64,000 bases of DNA from Sulfurovum indicum (GTDB lineage Bacteria > Campylobacterota > Campylobacteria > Campylobacterales > Sulfurovaceae). The DNA lies in the NCBI RefSeq assembly GCF_014931715.1, contig NZ_CP063164.1:434001-498000 (forward strand), in the 5' to 3' direction. The translations under genes and the position numbers were made by a program. The notes under the pieces were generated by a model. That model saw only the letters and a list, made by a program, of their open reading frames with translations, made no database searches and was not told the DNA's origin. Below are positions 36,768 through 45,823 of this stretch, in pieces. The stretch's first letter is position 1, and each line of letters opens with the position of its first letter.

Positions 36768-38171
36768 ATGCAAGAACAAAACCTAAAAAAAGTAGCTATT
36801 CTGGGACGTCCCAATGTTGGGAAAAGTTCACTTTTCAACAGATTGGCAAGACAAAGAGATGCCATTACTTCCGATGTGTCCGGTACTACCAGAGATATCA
36901 AAAAGCGTATTGTGACTATTTCAGGCAATCGTGATTTCGAAGTGATTGATACAGGGGGTATAGACTACTCCTCGGAACTCTTTTCCAAAGTAGCTGAGTT
37001 TTCTATGAAAGCGGCTAAAATGGCAGATGTGATCATCTATATGGTAGATGGAAAAAGTATTCCTGATGAAGAGGACAGAGAACTCTTTTATCAGCTTCAA
37101 CAGTTGAATAAACCTCTGGCACTGGTTGTCAACAAGATTGACAATGACAAAGAAGAAGAACGCTACTGGGAGTTTCTGGAGTTTGGTGCCGATATTACCT
37201 TCCCGATGTCTGTCAGCCACAACCGGTACTTCAATGACTTTTACAAGTGGCTGGAAAGCTATATCCCTGAAAGAGAAGAGAAACCGGAGTTGGCACTTGA
37301 AGCAGCTGAAGAGGATGATCCGTTCGGTGAGTTTGTTACCGATATTAACAGTACGGTAGAGGAAGATGACAAAGAGATCAGTATTGCCATCATCGGACGG
37401 GTAAATACAGGAAAGAGTTCTCTTCTCAATGCACTGCTTGGAGAGGAGCGTTCAGTTGTTTCTGATGTTGCGGGAACCACCATCGACCCTATTGATGAGA
37501 GCATTGAATACAACGACTACAAGGTAACATTTGTTGACACTGCCGGTATTCGAAGACGTGGAAAGATCGTAGGGATAGAGAAGTATGCACTGGGACGTAC
37601 CGAAGCAATGCTTGAAAAAGCTGATATCGCTCTGCTGATGATCGACGCTACTGTCGGTGTGACTGAACTGGATGAGCGTATTGCCGGACTCATCGAGAAA
37701 TTCAGACTTGGTGCGCTCATTGTCATAAATAAATGGGATATCCGCGGAGAGAAGACATATGAGGAGGCGGTTGATGATATCCGTGACGAGCTTAAGTTCC
37801 TGCATTACGCACCGCTGATCACAATCTCCGCAAAAACCGGAATGCGTGTCCATAAAATACTTGACCAGATCGTAGCGATCTATGAGCGTTATAAACAGCG
37901 TATTCCGACCTCAAAACTCAATGATATTCTCAGAGAAGCAATGACCCGTCACCATGTCCCGTCACATAACGGTGCGGTGGTCAAGATAAAGTTCGCTACC
38001 CAGTATGAGACCAAACCGCCGAAGATAGCCCTCATTACAAACCGTCCGGATGGCTTGCACTTCTCCTACAAACGTTATCTTGCCAATTATATCCGAAGCA
38101 AATTTGATTTTGAAGGTGTACCACTGGATATTGTAGCCCGTAAACGCGGAGAACGGTTTGAGGAGGAGTAG
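36768..38171 (+). CDS. der: Ribosome biogenesis GTPase Der
   Basis: Double-GTPase needed for 50S ribosomal subunit maturation. The 467 residues contain G domain 1 (GRPNVGKSS at 13-21, DTGGID, NKID), an acidic linker (EAAEEDDPFGEF, about 180-192), G domain 2 (GRVNTGKSS at about 210, DTAGI, NKWD), and a C-terminal KH-like domain (KIKFATQYETKPPKIALITNRP split over about 400-425). Length and layout are normal. Single gene with its own promoter, before trpS. Confidence 0.96.
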   Translation: MQEQNLKKVAILGRPNVGKSSLFNRLARQRDAITSDVSGTTRDIKKRIVTISGNRDFEVIDTGGIDYSSELFSKVAEFSMKAAKMADVIIYMVDGKSIPDEEDRELFYQLQQLNKPLALVVNKIDNDKEEERYWEFLEFGADITFPMSVSHNRYFNDFYKWLESYIPEREEKPELALEAAEEDDPFGEFVTDINSTVEEDDKEISIAIIGRVNTGKSSLLNALLGEERSVVSDVAGTTIDPIDESIEYNDYKVTFVDTAGIRRRGKIVGIEKYALGRTEAMLEKADIALLMIDATVGVTELDERIAGLIEKFRLGALIVINKWDIRGEKTYEEAVDDIRDELKFLHYAPLITISAKTGMRVHKILDQIVAIYERYKQRIPTSKLNDILREAMTRHHVPSHNGAVVKIKFATQYETKPPKIALITNRPDGLHFSYKRYLANYIRSKFDFEGVPLDIVARKRGERFEEE

Positions 38172-38384
38172 AGTGTTGTTTCCTGACACGATACTCTATC
38201 TTGACATAGTGCCAGGATTTGGTATGGTGAGGGAGTATTGCACCCTATACCAAAACCCGGTTTTAAAGTTCTTGGAAGAGGAAGCTTCAGTCCCGAATAT
38301 GTAAAGTCTGTTTCAACTGTATGTTGAGAGTGAAGCCCCCGATTCTATTTAAAAATAGAAGCCTTTCAAAGAAAAGCTTATAAA

Positions 38385-38415
38385 ATTATTCATTATTCAT
38401 TACTAATTACTAAAT
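38385..38415. repeat. Heptamer array (ATTCATT)
   Basis: ATTATTC ATTATTC ATTACTA ATTACTA AAT, four to five 7-bp units ending 8 bases before the trpS -10. Confidence 0.75.
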
Positions 38416-38422
38416 CTCTTGC

Positions 38423-38428
38423 TATAAT
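38423..38428 (+). promoter_or_regulatory. trpS -10 box
   Basis: TTGCTATAAT (extended -10), 26 bases before the trpS ATG, which has AGGAGAG ahead of it. Confidence 0.6.
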
Positions 38429-38454
38429 TTCTCCAAATTACAGCAGGAGAGATT

Positions 38455-39417
38455 ATGCGTGTACTCACAGGAATTCAGGCTTCAGGAAAACTTCATATCG
38501 GAAATTACTTTGGTGCCATGAAACCGATGATCGAATTGCAGGAAGAGCATGAACTTTTTACCTTCATTGCCAATTATCATTCATTGACCAGTTCCAAAGA
38601 TGCTGAAATGCTCAGGCAGTATACACTGGATGCAGCAGTGGACTATCTTGCAATAGGTATTGATCCGAAAAAAACAACATTTTGGGTACAGAGTCAAGTA
38701 CCACAGGTACTTGAACTCTACTGGATTCTTTCCAAGTTTACACCGATGGGACTGCTTGAACGAGCACACAGTTATAAAGACAAGGTGGCAAAGGGGATCC
38801 CTGCGTCACATGCACTCTTCAGTTATCCTGTACTGATGGCAGCGGATATTCTGCTTTTTGATACCCAAAAAGTGCCGGTAGGGAAAGATCAGATCCAGCA
38901 TGTGGAGATGACTCGTGACATTGCCATCAAGTTCAATAATGAGTATGGAGAGCTTTTTGTGCTTCCTGAACATATGGTACAGGATGAGGTTGCGACCATT
39001 CCCGGTATTGATGGTCAAAAGATGAGTAAAAGCTATGGTAATGCCATTGAGATCTTTATGGATGAAAAGCCTCTGCAGAAACGATGCAATAAGATCGTCT
39101 CTTCTTCTACACCGTTGGGGGAGCCACTTGAGTGGGAAGGGTGTCACATTTACAATCTTGCAGCACTATTTTTGGATGAAGAAGCAAAAAAAGAACTTCA
39201 GGCACGTTACAAAAGTGGTAAAGAGGGATATGGCCACTTTAAAAAATACTTAAAAGAGCTGATCTGGGAAGAGCTGGCAGAAGCCAGAGAGAGACGTGAG
39301 TATTATCTAAATCATATGGATGAGGTACACGATATTTTGGCTATGGGGGCAAAGAAGGCCGGTGATATCGCCACAGAAAAAATGGAAAAGGTCAGAGAGG
39401 CAATAGGCCTTCTCTGA
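38455..39417 (+). CDS. trpS: Tryptophanyl-tRNA synthetase
   Basis: Class I synthetase that charges tRNA-Trp. The 320 residues show the HIGH-type motif as HIGN (14-17) in SGKLHIGNYFGA, the Trp-pocket segment around PVLMAADILLF, VGKDQIQHVEMTRD, and KMSKS at about 189-193. Length is normal for the bacterial enzyme. AGGAGA is well spaced before the ATG. It converges on the small membrane-anchored protein gene with an 8-base gap. Confidence 0.96.
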   Translation: MRVLTGIQASGKLHIGNYFGAMKPMIELQEEHELFTFIANYHSLTSSKDAEMLRQYTLDAAVDYLAIGIDPKKTTFWVQSQVPQVLELYWILSKFTPMGLLERAHSYKDKVAKGIPASHALFSYPVLMAADILLFDTQKVPVGKDQIQHVEMTRDIAIKFNNEYGELFVLPEHMVQDEVATIPGIDGQKMSKSYGNAIEIFMDEKPLQKRCNKIVSSSTPLGEPLEWEGCHIYNLAALFLDEEAKKELQARYKSGKEGYGHFKKYLKELIWEELAEARERREYYLNHMDEVHDILAMGAKKAGDIATEKMEKVREAIGLL

Positions 39418-39425
39418 TCTTTCTG

Positions 39426-39878
39426 TTACTCTCCAAGAATACTATCGAGCTCCGCTCCGATAGCGTCATTATTTTCTGTTTTTTCAGGTTCTACATCTTC
39501 AAGTTTTTCAGTTTTGACTCTATTATTTTCATTATCATTGTAACTCTCCAGACTTTCTAGGTAACTCTTTTTTTCATCTGTGTTCAGAGCATTATCCAAT
39601 TCATCTTCAGCCAGTTCAGAAGTCACTTTTACGGTGTTTTTATGTGTCTCTTTCGTTGGATCGACTTTGACATCTACATCAGTGTAAGATTCAAGACTTT
39701 GGAGATAGCTTTTTGTCTGTTCCTCTTTTTTTGCAGTCTGTGCCTCAACAGGTATAGCAAACTCCATATATTTTTCTGCTTTGTCTTCGATCATATTGTA
39801 TTTAATAACCAGTGCGACTACAAGAAGAAAGAGTACTACCACCATCGTTACAGCCAAATTTTCTATCAGTTTTTTCAT
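39426..39878 (-). CDS. Single-span membrane protein with acidic repeats
   Basis: A 150-residue protein that I do not recognise. One membrane segment (about 9-27, VTMVVVLFLLVVALVIKY) anchors a soluble, highly acidic and Lys-rich tail, probably periplasmic. The tail carries two copies of a motif, KSYLQSLESYTD (about 56-67) and KSYLESLESYND (about 104-115), separated by acidic linkers. It is 12 bases downstream of the two rhodanese genes and has AAGGA ahead of its ATG, so it is likely in the same transcript and could be a membrane partner for them. Confidence 0.7.
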   Translation of the reverse strand: MKKLIENLAVTMVVVLFLLVVALVIKYNMIEDKAEKYMEFAIPVEAQTAKKEEQTKSYLQSLESYTDVDVKVDPTKETHKNTVKVTSELAEDELDNALNTDEKKSYLESLESYNDNENNRVKTEKLEDVEPEKTENNDAIGAELDSILGE

Positions 39879-39890
39879 TCTTTAATCCTT

Positions 39891-40502
39891 TTAATTTGAT
39901 ACTGTTGTAAATCCAAGGATCTTCCACATCTGGAAACCTCCTCGGTAATATAGGATTTTCTCTGCAGGATACCCAAGTTTGAGAAACTCCTTAATGAACT
40001 TTGAAGATTTGGCGCACCAAAGACCATGACAGTAAAATGCAACCGTTCTTGCATTGGTTGTGTCAAGTGTGCCGTCTGCCAAACGCTTTGCTCCCAATAC
40101 TTTTAGTATCTTTTCCATTTTTTCATGGTTGTTTTTTGTAGCAAACGGAATATTGACAGCTCCGGGGATAGATTCTTTTTGATAGTACTTTTTTGTGCGA
40201 AGGTCAACTAGAAGTCCCTTTTTTCTATTGACCTTCTCTTTGAGAAAATGCAACAGTTCCACTTCACCAATGGTTTGGATATCCTTCTGCATTTTGATCG
40301 GCTGGATATCCTGTCCGGGACGATAGGTTTTGGCATATTCTCCTGTCAGTTTGTTCTTTGTATCCTGAATACGATGGATTTTTACTGCTTTCCCTTTGTG
40401 GTAGACATAGATATATGCGATTTCAGGTGTGATCTTTACTTTGTCATATTTTCCTGCACAGAGTACTATAGCCCCTGCCGTTAACATTAGTAAAAGTTTC
40501 AT
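39891..40502 (-). CDS. Exported rhodanese-like protein, copy 2
   Basis: A 203-residue secreted protein: a signal peptide (MKLLLMLTAGAIVLCAG), a beta-rich N-terminal extension (residues about 20-75), then a rhodanese domain with LLVDLRTKKYYQKESIPGA, and the active loop CHGLWC (cysteines at both ends). It could carry persulfide sulfur or act in periplasmic redox chemistry. Its start overlaps the stop of the upstream paralogue (TAATG). Both share the tail YYRGG-x-Q-x-W-x-x-LG-TT. Role in sulfur metabolism is inferred only from the family. Confidence 0.85.
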   Translation of the reverse strand: MKLLLMLTAGAIVLCAGKYDKVKITPEIAYIYVYHKGKAVKIHRIQDTKNKLTGEYAKTYRPGQDIQPIKMQKDIQTIGEVELLHFLKEKVNRKKGLLVDLRTKKYYQKESIPGAVNIPFATKNNHEKMEKILKVLGAKRLADGTLDTTNARTVAFYCHGLWCAKSSKFIKEFLKLGYPAEKILYYRGGFQMWKILGFTTVSN

Positions 40503-41119
40503 TATTTATCCTCCTCAGGTACGATCGTCGTTAATCCGAGGAGTTGCCATGCCTGCATTCCGCCTCTGTAGTATTTCATCTTTTCCTGCGGGTATCCTAT
40601 CTCCATCAAGGCATGGATCGCTGTTGGAGACTGCCCGCACCAGGCACCGTTACAGTAAAAAAGTAGTGTTTTTGCATGGCTGAAATCAAGATTGCCGTTT
40701 TTGTCATATGCAACACCCAAAGATTTTAAAATACTTTCACGTTCGGGGGTATCACTTAAAAAGATTTTGAAGGGAATATTCTGTGCTGTAGGGATCGCTG
40801 ATTTTTTATACCAGTTTGGCAGCCGTGCATCAATGAAGAGCCCTTTTTTATGTTTGATAAAGTCGAGCAGCTCAAGCTCTCCGTAAGTCTCTACTTCAGG
40901 TGCAGCCTGGAACGGTTCGATGAAAAACGGAGGTGAAGGACGTGACGTAAGTGCAAAGGTATTGGTAAGATAACTATCAGGTTTTTGTTCGCGTTCTATT
41001 CTGTAGGTTTTCCCGTTGGACTCTACCTCGATGTAGGGTACTCCTTTGACTATTTCAACACTGTTCGCATAAAGTAAACAGCTTGCAGCAGCCAGGGTAC
41101 TGAATATTTTAAAGTTCAT
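40502..41119 (-). CDS. Exported rhodanese-like protein, copy 1
   Basis: A 205-residue paralogue of the next gene: signal peptide (MNFKIFSTLAAASCLLYA), extension with VPYIEVESNGKTYRIERE, rhodanese domain with GLFIDARLPNWYKKSAIP, active loop CNGAWC, and YYRGGMQAWQLLGLTT at the end. AAGGAG precedes the ATG. It heads a three-gene unit (two rhodaneses and a membrane-anchored protein). The upstream 332 bases contain a GGAC-N7-GTCC inverted repeat overlapping the likely -35, suggesting control by an Rrf2/IscR-type regulator. Confidence 0.85.
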   Translation of the reverse strand: MNFKIFSTLAAASCLLYANSVEIVKGVPYIEVESNGKTYRIEREQKPDSYLTNTFALTSRPSPPFFIEPFQAAPEVETYGELELLDFIKHKKGLFIDARLPNWYKKSAIPTAQNIPFKIFLSDTPERESILKSLGVAYDKNGNLDFSHAKTLLFYCNGAWCGQSPTAIHALMEIGYPQEKMKYYRGGMQAWQLLGLTTIVPEEDK

Positions 41120-41295
41120 TTATTTATCTCCTTTGTTGATATTGAAATAAAAAGCCCAAGATAAACGTTAGGATATGTCCGGTTCATTACATACATAGCC
41201 TTTATGTCTAACCTGTAAATCTGTGATCTATGCAGACCAGGGAAAGATGTTGATATTCTCTCTATTCCATTCATTTAAAGTAAGGCTTTTTTATA

Positions 41296-41312
41296 ATACA
41301 GTATAACTGTAT
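41296..41312. promoter_or_regulatory. ATACAGT-ATA-ACTGTAT palindrome
   Basis: A perfect 7-bp inverted repeat with a 3-bp centre, located in the -10/-35 spacer of the proposed minus-strand rhodanese promoter. A plausible dimer-binding operator. Confidence 0.45.
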
Positions 41313-41313
41313 A

Positions 41314-41328
41314 GGACAATTCTAGTCC
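41314..41328. promoter_or_regulatory. GGAC-N7-GTCC operator candidate
   Basis: GGACAATTCTAGTCC. On the minus strand its TTGTCC is a plausible -35 with TTATAA 17 bases downstream, so a bound regulator would block transcription. The form resembles Rrf2/IscR-family sites as I remember them; the assignment is tentative. Confidence 0.45.
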
Positions 41329-41451
41329 GATTTTCCTTAGGTCGATATTAGTTTTAGTGTTTTTAAATAATAAAAAATTTTTACGTTTATTTAAAAATAT
41401 AATTAATATTATTTCTTCTTAAAGAGAAGGTAAAAACGTTAAATATAAGAG

Positions 41452-42234
41452 TTAAAGTGTAATATTTTCAATAGGAAAGGTATATCCAAGAAGATATTGA
41501 ACAGACTTCATGTCAATATCTCCTGTGGTATAAAGCTTGAGGATAAGATGTCCATTATTGCTATAACCGTTTTGCAGTCCAAGGGAGAGAAGACGTTTTG
41601 CAATGGCATCTCCAGTATGGATAAGTGTCAGTCTGCGCTCCATGATCTTCTCTATGAGATTACTGACAAGCGGATAGTGCGTACAGCCAAGTACAATTGT
41701 ATCGACATCTGTATCACGCATAGGGTGAAGCCAGTTTTCCAACATCTTCTCGGTCTCATGATGATCGCTCTTTCCTTTTTCGATCTGCTCTACCAAGCCG
41801 GGACATGCCTGTTCAAAGAGTGTGACATCCTTCTTTTTGGCATGTCTGTTGACAAGCTGCTGGTACTTTTCACTTTTAAGTGTAGCAGGTGTTGCCAAAA
41901 CTCCAACATTTCCCGTTCGTGTCTGTTTGATTGCCGGTTTGATCCCCGGCTCTGTTCCTACGATGATCAGACTAGGATAAGTCTCTCTAAGGACAGTTAT
42001 TGCGGCGGATGTTGCAGTATTACAGGCAATCACCAGTGCATCGATCTGATGGTTTTCAATAAAGTAGTCTGTAATGTCAAGAGAGTATTGAAGGATCTCT
42101 TCTGTAGTTTTCTCTCCGTAAGGTGCGTGTTTGGTATCAGCAATGTAGAAAAGTTCGGTACCTTTGAGAAGATTGAGAATAGACTTGACAACTGTAAGCC
42201 CGCCAAGACCGGAGTCGAAAACGCCGACTCTCAT
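41452..42234 (-). CDS. murI: Glutamate racemase
   Basis: Makes D-glutamate for peptidoglycan. The 260 residues show FDSGLGGLTV (6-15), the first catalytic Cys in IACNTATSAA (about 70), the second in LGCTHYPLV (about 183), and ADTKHAPYGEK. No strong ribosome site is visible, but GGGG-CTA-CCCC directly before the ATG forms a small hairpin. It lies 170 bases downstream of rho on the same strand, with a heptamer element in the gap. Confidence 0.95.
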   Translation of the reverse strand: MRVGVFDSGLGGLTVVKSILNLLKGTELFYIADTKHAPYGEKTTEEILQYSLDITDYFIENHQIDALVIACNTATSAAITVLRETYPSLIIVGTEPGIKPAIKQTRTGNVGVLATPATLKSEKYQQLVNRHAKKKDVTLFEQACPGLVEQIEKGKSDHHETEKMLENWLHPMRDTDVDTIVLGCTHYPLVSNLIEKIMERRLTLIHTGDAIAKRLLSLGLQNGYSNNGHLILKLYTTGDIDMKSVQYLLGYTFPIENITL

Positions 42235-42255
42235 GGGGTAGCCCCATGTGCGAAA

Positions 42256-42277
42256 GAGAAATGAAGAATGAAGAAGG
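42256..42277. repeat. Heptamer array (ATGAAGA)
   Basis: GAGAA ATGAAGA ATGAAGA AGG, about three units. It forms the left side of a composite element whose right side is the inverted array at 42357-42384. Confidence 0.7.
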
Positions 42278-42291
42278 AACTATTCTGGTAT

Positions 42292-42344
42292 GCATTGTGG
42301 TGCAATGCTTCTTTTTTTAAAAAAAAGCTTTTCGTATGAAAAGC
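42292..42344. repeat. Hairpin core of the rho-murI composite element
   Basis: GCATTG-TGGTG-CAATGC (42292-42308) and GCTTTTC-GTAT-GAAAAGC (42327-42344), two hairpins separated by T and A runs, between opposed heptamer arrays. Confidence 0.65.
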
Positions 42345-42356
42345 ATAGTTATGTGC

Positions 42357-42384
42357 CTCATTCCTCATACCTCATTCCTCATTT
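42357..42384. repeat. Heptamer array (CTCATTC)
   Basis: CTCATTC CTCATAC CTCATTC CTCATTT, four 7-bp units in the opposite sense to the array at 42256. Confidence 0.85.
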
Positions 42385-42407
42385 GATCAAAGCTTTTGCT
42401 TTGATCA
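42384..42407 (-). terminator. Hairpin at the rho stop codon
   Basis: TGATCAAAGC-TTTT-GCTTTGATCA is a perfect 10-bp stem that includes the rho stop codon. No U tract follows on either strand, so terminator function is uncertain. Confidence 0.4.
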
Positions 42408-43727
42408 GGCACCTTCATTCATCATTGACAAGAATTCCGTATTACTTTTGGTCTTCATCATTTTGGAGTAGAGGAATTTCAGACCCTCTACCTCTTCCAT
42501 GTTCTGCATGGCATTTCTGAGTGCCCAGACTTTTTGAAGTGTTTCCGGATCGACCATGAGCTCTTCTTTACGCGTACCGGATTTCGTCACATCTATGGCC
42601 GGGTATATACGGCGTTCAGCTACATGACGGCTGAGTACCACTTCGGAGTTACCGGTACCCTTGAACTCTTCAAAGATCACCTCGTCCATACGGCTTCCCG
42701 TCTCTATGAGTGCTGTTGCAATGATGGTAAGGGAACCTCCCTCTTCAATATTTCTGGCTGCACCAAAGAAGCGTTTTGGTTTATGCAATGCATTGGCATC
42801 GACCCCACCGGAAAGTACTTTACCTGAACTTGGTGTTACTGTGTTGTATGCACGTGCAAGTCTGGTAATGGAATCAAGTAAAATAATAACATCTTTGCCC
42901 ATCTCCACACGCCTTTTTGCCTTTTCAATAACCATTTCCGCTGTACGCACATGGTTTTGTGCGGGAAGGTCGAATGTCGAAGCGTAAACCTCACCTTTGA
43001 CCGAACGCTGCATATCGGTGACCTCTTCCGGTCTTTCATCGACAAGCAGTACCATCAAAGAAGCATCAGGGTTGTTGTGGGTTACTCCGTGTGCAAGTTC
43101 TTTGAGAAGCTCTGTCTTACCCGTTCTTGGCGGCGCAACGATAAGTGCACGTTGTCCTTTTCCAATAGGAGTGAAAAGGTCGAGTACACGTCCGGTCATT
43201 TTCATCGGATGGTACTCCATTCTAAGCTGTTCGGAAGCATACAGCGGTGTAAGGTTGTCAAAGAGCGGACGCTGCTTGGATTTTTCAGGAGGAAGATAGT
43301 TGATCGCTTCGATCTTTAAAAGAGCATAATATTTTTCCTGATCTTTTGGAGGACGTACCTGTCCGGTAACGATATCTCCGTTTCTCAAGGCAAAACGTTT
43401 TACCTGCGTTCCGCTGACGTAGGTATCATTGCTGGAGTTGGCAAAATTCCCGTCGATAGAACGAAGAAATCCGTAACCGTCATTCATGATTTCCAGAATA
43501 CCTGTATAGAGGATGAACCCGCCTTGGCTGACTTGAGACTTCAGAATTTCAAAAATGAGGTCTTTTCGCTGGAATTCGTTAGGGTTCTCTACACCGACAT
43601 CTTTAGCGATAGTAACAAGTTCATCAAGGGGTTTTTGTTGGAGATCTTCTATTTTGTACCCTTGGACCGGTACATGTGTTCTGTTTTTTTTACTGGCATG
43701 GCCATTGGATTTTTTGCTGTCGCTCAT
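42405..43727 (-). CDS. rho: Transcription termination factor Rho
   Basis: Hexameric RNA-dependent ATPase that ends transcription. The 440 residues have an N-terminal basic tail, a Rho-N segment (about 25-65), the cold-shock-like RNA-binding domain with NDGYGFLRS, Walker [10 protein letters not shown] (198-206), Walker [13 protein letters not shown], the Q-loop [14 protein letters not shown], and the R-loop GTGNSEV. Length is usual. AGAGGAA precedes the ATG. It diverges from gdhA. Confidence 0.97.
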   Translation of the reverse strand: MSDSKKSNGHASKKNRTHVPVQGYKIEDLQQKPLDELVTIAKDVGVENPNEFQRKDLIFEILKSQVSQGGFILYTGILEIMNDGYGFLRSIDGNFANSSNDTYVSGTQVKRFALRNGDIVTGQVRPPKDQEKYYALLKIEAINYLPPEKSKQRPLFDNLTPLYASEQLRMEYHPMKMTGRVLDLFTPIGKGQRALIVAPPRTGKTELLKELAHGVTHNNPDASLMVLLVDERPEEVTDMQRSVKGEVYASTFDLPAQNHVRTAEMVIEKAKRRVEMGKDVIILLDSITRLARAYNTVTPSSGKVLSGGVDANALHKPKRFFGAARNIEEGGSLTIIATALIETGSRMDEVIFEEFKGTGNSEVVLSRHVAERRIYPAIDVTKSGTRKEELMVDPETLQKVWALRNAMQNMEEVEGLKFLYSKMMKTKSNTEFLSMMNEGA

Positions 43728-43891
43728 AATTCCTCTTGCTTTACTGTGATTATTAATAATGGAGATATAGTAGTATTTTAACTGCTATGTAGTGGCACTA
43801 TTATATTCATTTTTTGCTGAAATGTCAAACCTGGAGAAGAGCCTTTCATTGGGATATTGCCTATTGTTAGAGCTTTTAATGCAATTGGGAC

Positions 43892-43897
43892 TATAAT
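43892..43897 (+). promoter_or_regulatory. gdhA -10 box
   Basis: TATAAT 28 bases before the gdhA ATG; AAGGAAAG is the ribosome site. Confidence 0.5.
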
Positions 43898-43925
43898 TGA
43901 CAAAACCTTTTGAAGGAAAGATCTT

Positions 43926-45287
43926 ATGTCTGTTGAAGCCCACATTAAAAAAGTCCTCCATACTATAGAGAGTCAAAGTCCAGGTCAGAAAGAGTTCTAC
44001 CAGGCAGCTCATGAAGTCCTTTACTCTCTGATGCCACTGCTGAAAGAAGATGAACGTTATGACTATTTCAATATTCTTGAGCGTATCACGGTACCTGAAC
44101 GGACAATTATTTTCAAGGTAAACTGGGTAGACGATCATGGACGTATCAAGACCAACTTCGGCTACAGAGTACAGTTTAATTCGGCTATAGGCCCCTATAA
44201 GGGGGGATTGCGGTTTCACCCTACCGTCAACCTGGGGATCGTTAAATTTCTTGGTTTTGAGCAGGTCTTTAAAAATGCACTGACCGGCCTGCAGATAGGG
44301 GGTGCCAAAGGAGGAAGCAACTTTGACCCCAAAGGTAAAAGCGACAATGAGATTATGCGTTTCTGTCAGGCTTTTATGACAGAGCTCTATCCGTATATCG
44401 GTGAAACACAAGATATTCCCGCAGGAGATATCGGTGTAGGTCCACGAGAGATCGGTTATCTCTTTGGTCAATACAAAAAGATCACCCGGCAGTTTGAAGG
44501 TGTTCTGACCGGAAAGGATATTAAGTGGGGTGGTTCCAATGCAAGGAAAGAAGCGACAGGTTACGGTTCGGTCTATTTTGCAGAAAACATACTTAATAAA
44601 TATGGCGAATCCCTTGAGGGTAAGCGTTGTTGTGTGTCGGGTTCAGGAAATGTGGCTATTTATACTATAGAGAAACTGTATGAAATGGGAGCGACTCCGG
44701 TATCATGCAGTGACAGTAAAGGAACGATCTACCATGAGAACGGAATTGATCTTAATTCACTCAAAGCGATCAAAGAGATCAATTATCAGTCACTTGAAGT
44801 TTATGCACAAGTACATCCAGATGCTGTCTATACCCCTGTAAGTCACTATCCTGACGGAAGGCACATGGTCTGGGACATACCATGCGATATCGCCTTTCCA
44901 AGTGCTACACAAAACGAACTTAATCTTGAAGATGCCAAAAAACTGGTAGATCACGGCTGTATGCTTGTCAATGAGGGTGCCAATATGCCAACCACTCCCA
45001 AAGCAATGGAATACCTGAAGGAGAAAGGCGTATGGTTCGGACCAGGTAAAGCTGCCAATGCCGGGGGTGTTACCACGAGCCAACTTGAAATGAGTCAGAA
45101 TGCCAGTATGGCTAAATGGTCTTTTGAGGAAGTTGACATCAAGTTACGTCAGATTATGCGTAACATCTTTGATACTGCCTATGAAACTTCTGTAGAGTTT
45201 GACTGTGAAGGAGATCTGGTTTCAGGTGCAAATATCTCTGGTTTTAGAAAAGTGGCAGATTCAATGATCGACCAGGGGTCGGTATAA
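43926..45287 (+). CDS. gdhA: NADP-type glutamate dehydrogenase
   Basis: Forms glutamate from 2-oxoglutarate and ammonia. The 453 residues match the hexameric small GDH: YKGGLRFHPTVN (substrate lysine), GGAKGGSNFDPKGKSD (catalytic lysine region), PAGDIGVGPREIGYLFGQYK, and the dinucleotide loop VSGSGNVAIY. The bacterial NADP-type is supported by the KGGLRFHP and GPREIGYLFGQYK forms. Own promoter, single gene, with AAGGAAAG before the ATG. Confidence 0.96.
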   Translation: MSVEAHIKKVLHTIESQSPGQKEFYQAAHEVLYSLMPLLKEDERYDYFNILERITVPERTIIFKVNWVDDHGRIKTNFGYRVQFNSAIGPYKGGLRFHPTVNLGIVKFLGFEQVFKNALTGLQIGGAKGGSNFDPKGKSDNEIMRFCQAFMTELYPYIGETQDIPAGDIGVGPREIGYLFGQYKKITRQFEGVLTGKDIKWGGSNARKEATGYGSVYFAENILNKYGESLEGKRCCVSGSGNVAIYTIEKLYEMGATPVSCSDSKGTIYHENGIDLNSLKAIKEINYQSLEVYAQVHPDAVYTPVSHYPDGRHMVWDIPCDIAFPSATQNELNLEDAKKLVDHGCMLVNEGANMPTTPKAMEYLKEKGVWFGPGKAANAGGVTTSQLEMSQNASMAKWSFEEVDIKLRQIMRNIFDTAYETSVEFDCEGDLVSGANISGFRKVADSMIDQGSV

Positions 45288-45346
45288 ATAAAATATTGAA
45301 TGTCAGGTGAAAGGTACGGCAGGTTTGACCGTATCGGATACAAATC

Positions 45347-45736
45347 CTACAATAGTGCATAATAGAGTAAAGGCGGATAGAGTACTACTCCCGTTAAAAA
45401 GAACCATGAGGGAACCTTCCATTTCAACATGGCAGCAAGATCGGAAGGAATATTCTGTTTGATGAAGAGTGTTTTGATCAGTTCTATTTTATAGAAAAGG
45501 TCGAATACTTTCATGGCAATGATGATGATCATATAGGCATTGAGTATATCGGTAGCAATGACGACAAAAAGTACGAAGTAGAACCCCGGATGTACCAGGA
45601 AGAAGAGAAAAATACTTTTTCGGTACCATACGTAAAGACGTTCTATGACTCCATACAGCGTATCGGCACGCTGTATCATCACTTCAAAAAGCTCCAAAAA
45701 TACAAGTATTAAAGTAAGAGAGAGTGCATTTTCCAT
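45347..45736 (-). CDS. Small polytopic membrane protein of unknown function
   Basis: A 129-residue protein that I do not recognise. Hydrophobic segments at about 5-22, 42-62, 64-76 and 110-128 suggest three or four membrane spans. Basic residues lie between them (ERLYVWYRK, KWKVPS). The ribosome site before the ATG is weak. It is divergent from ccoI with an 87-base gap, and convergent with gdhA. Position next to ccoI hints at, but does not prove, a link to respiratory-complex assembly. Confidence 0.65.
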   Translation of the reverse strand: MENALSLTLILVFLELFEVMIQRADTLYGVIERLYVWYRKSIFLFFLVHPGFYFVLFVVIATDILNAYMIIIIAMKVFDLFYKIELIKTLFIKQNIPSDLAAMLKWKVPSWFFLTGVVLYPPLLYYALL

Positions 45737-45823
45737 GCAGGATTTTACCCATATTTAGATAAAATCCAATGTCTGTTATCGAATAGAATAGAAAATACTA
45801 TACCAAATAACCAAGGAAAAATT

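Larger units (their letters stand above)
38172..38454. other. Inverted-repeat-rich intergenic region between der and trpS
   Basis: No gene is seen. It holds TTTGGTAT...ATACCAAA (an imperfect hairpin, about 38218-38254), TTCTATTT-AA-AAATAGAA (about 38343-38360), scattered CTTCA/TGAAG words, a heptamer array at 38385-38415 and the trpS promoter. It looks like remnants of one or more small repeat elements. Confidence 0.5.
41120..41451. other. Intergenic region between rhodanese operon and murI
   Basis: No gene is seen. It contains the probable promoter and operators of the rhodanese operon (41296-41328) and a very A/T-rich stretch (about 41345-41420) of mixed A and T runs. Confidence 0.5.
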
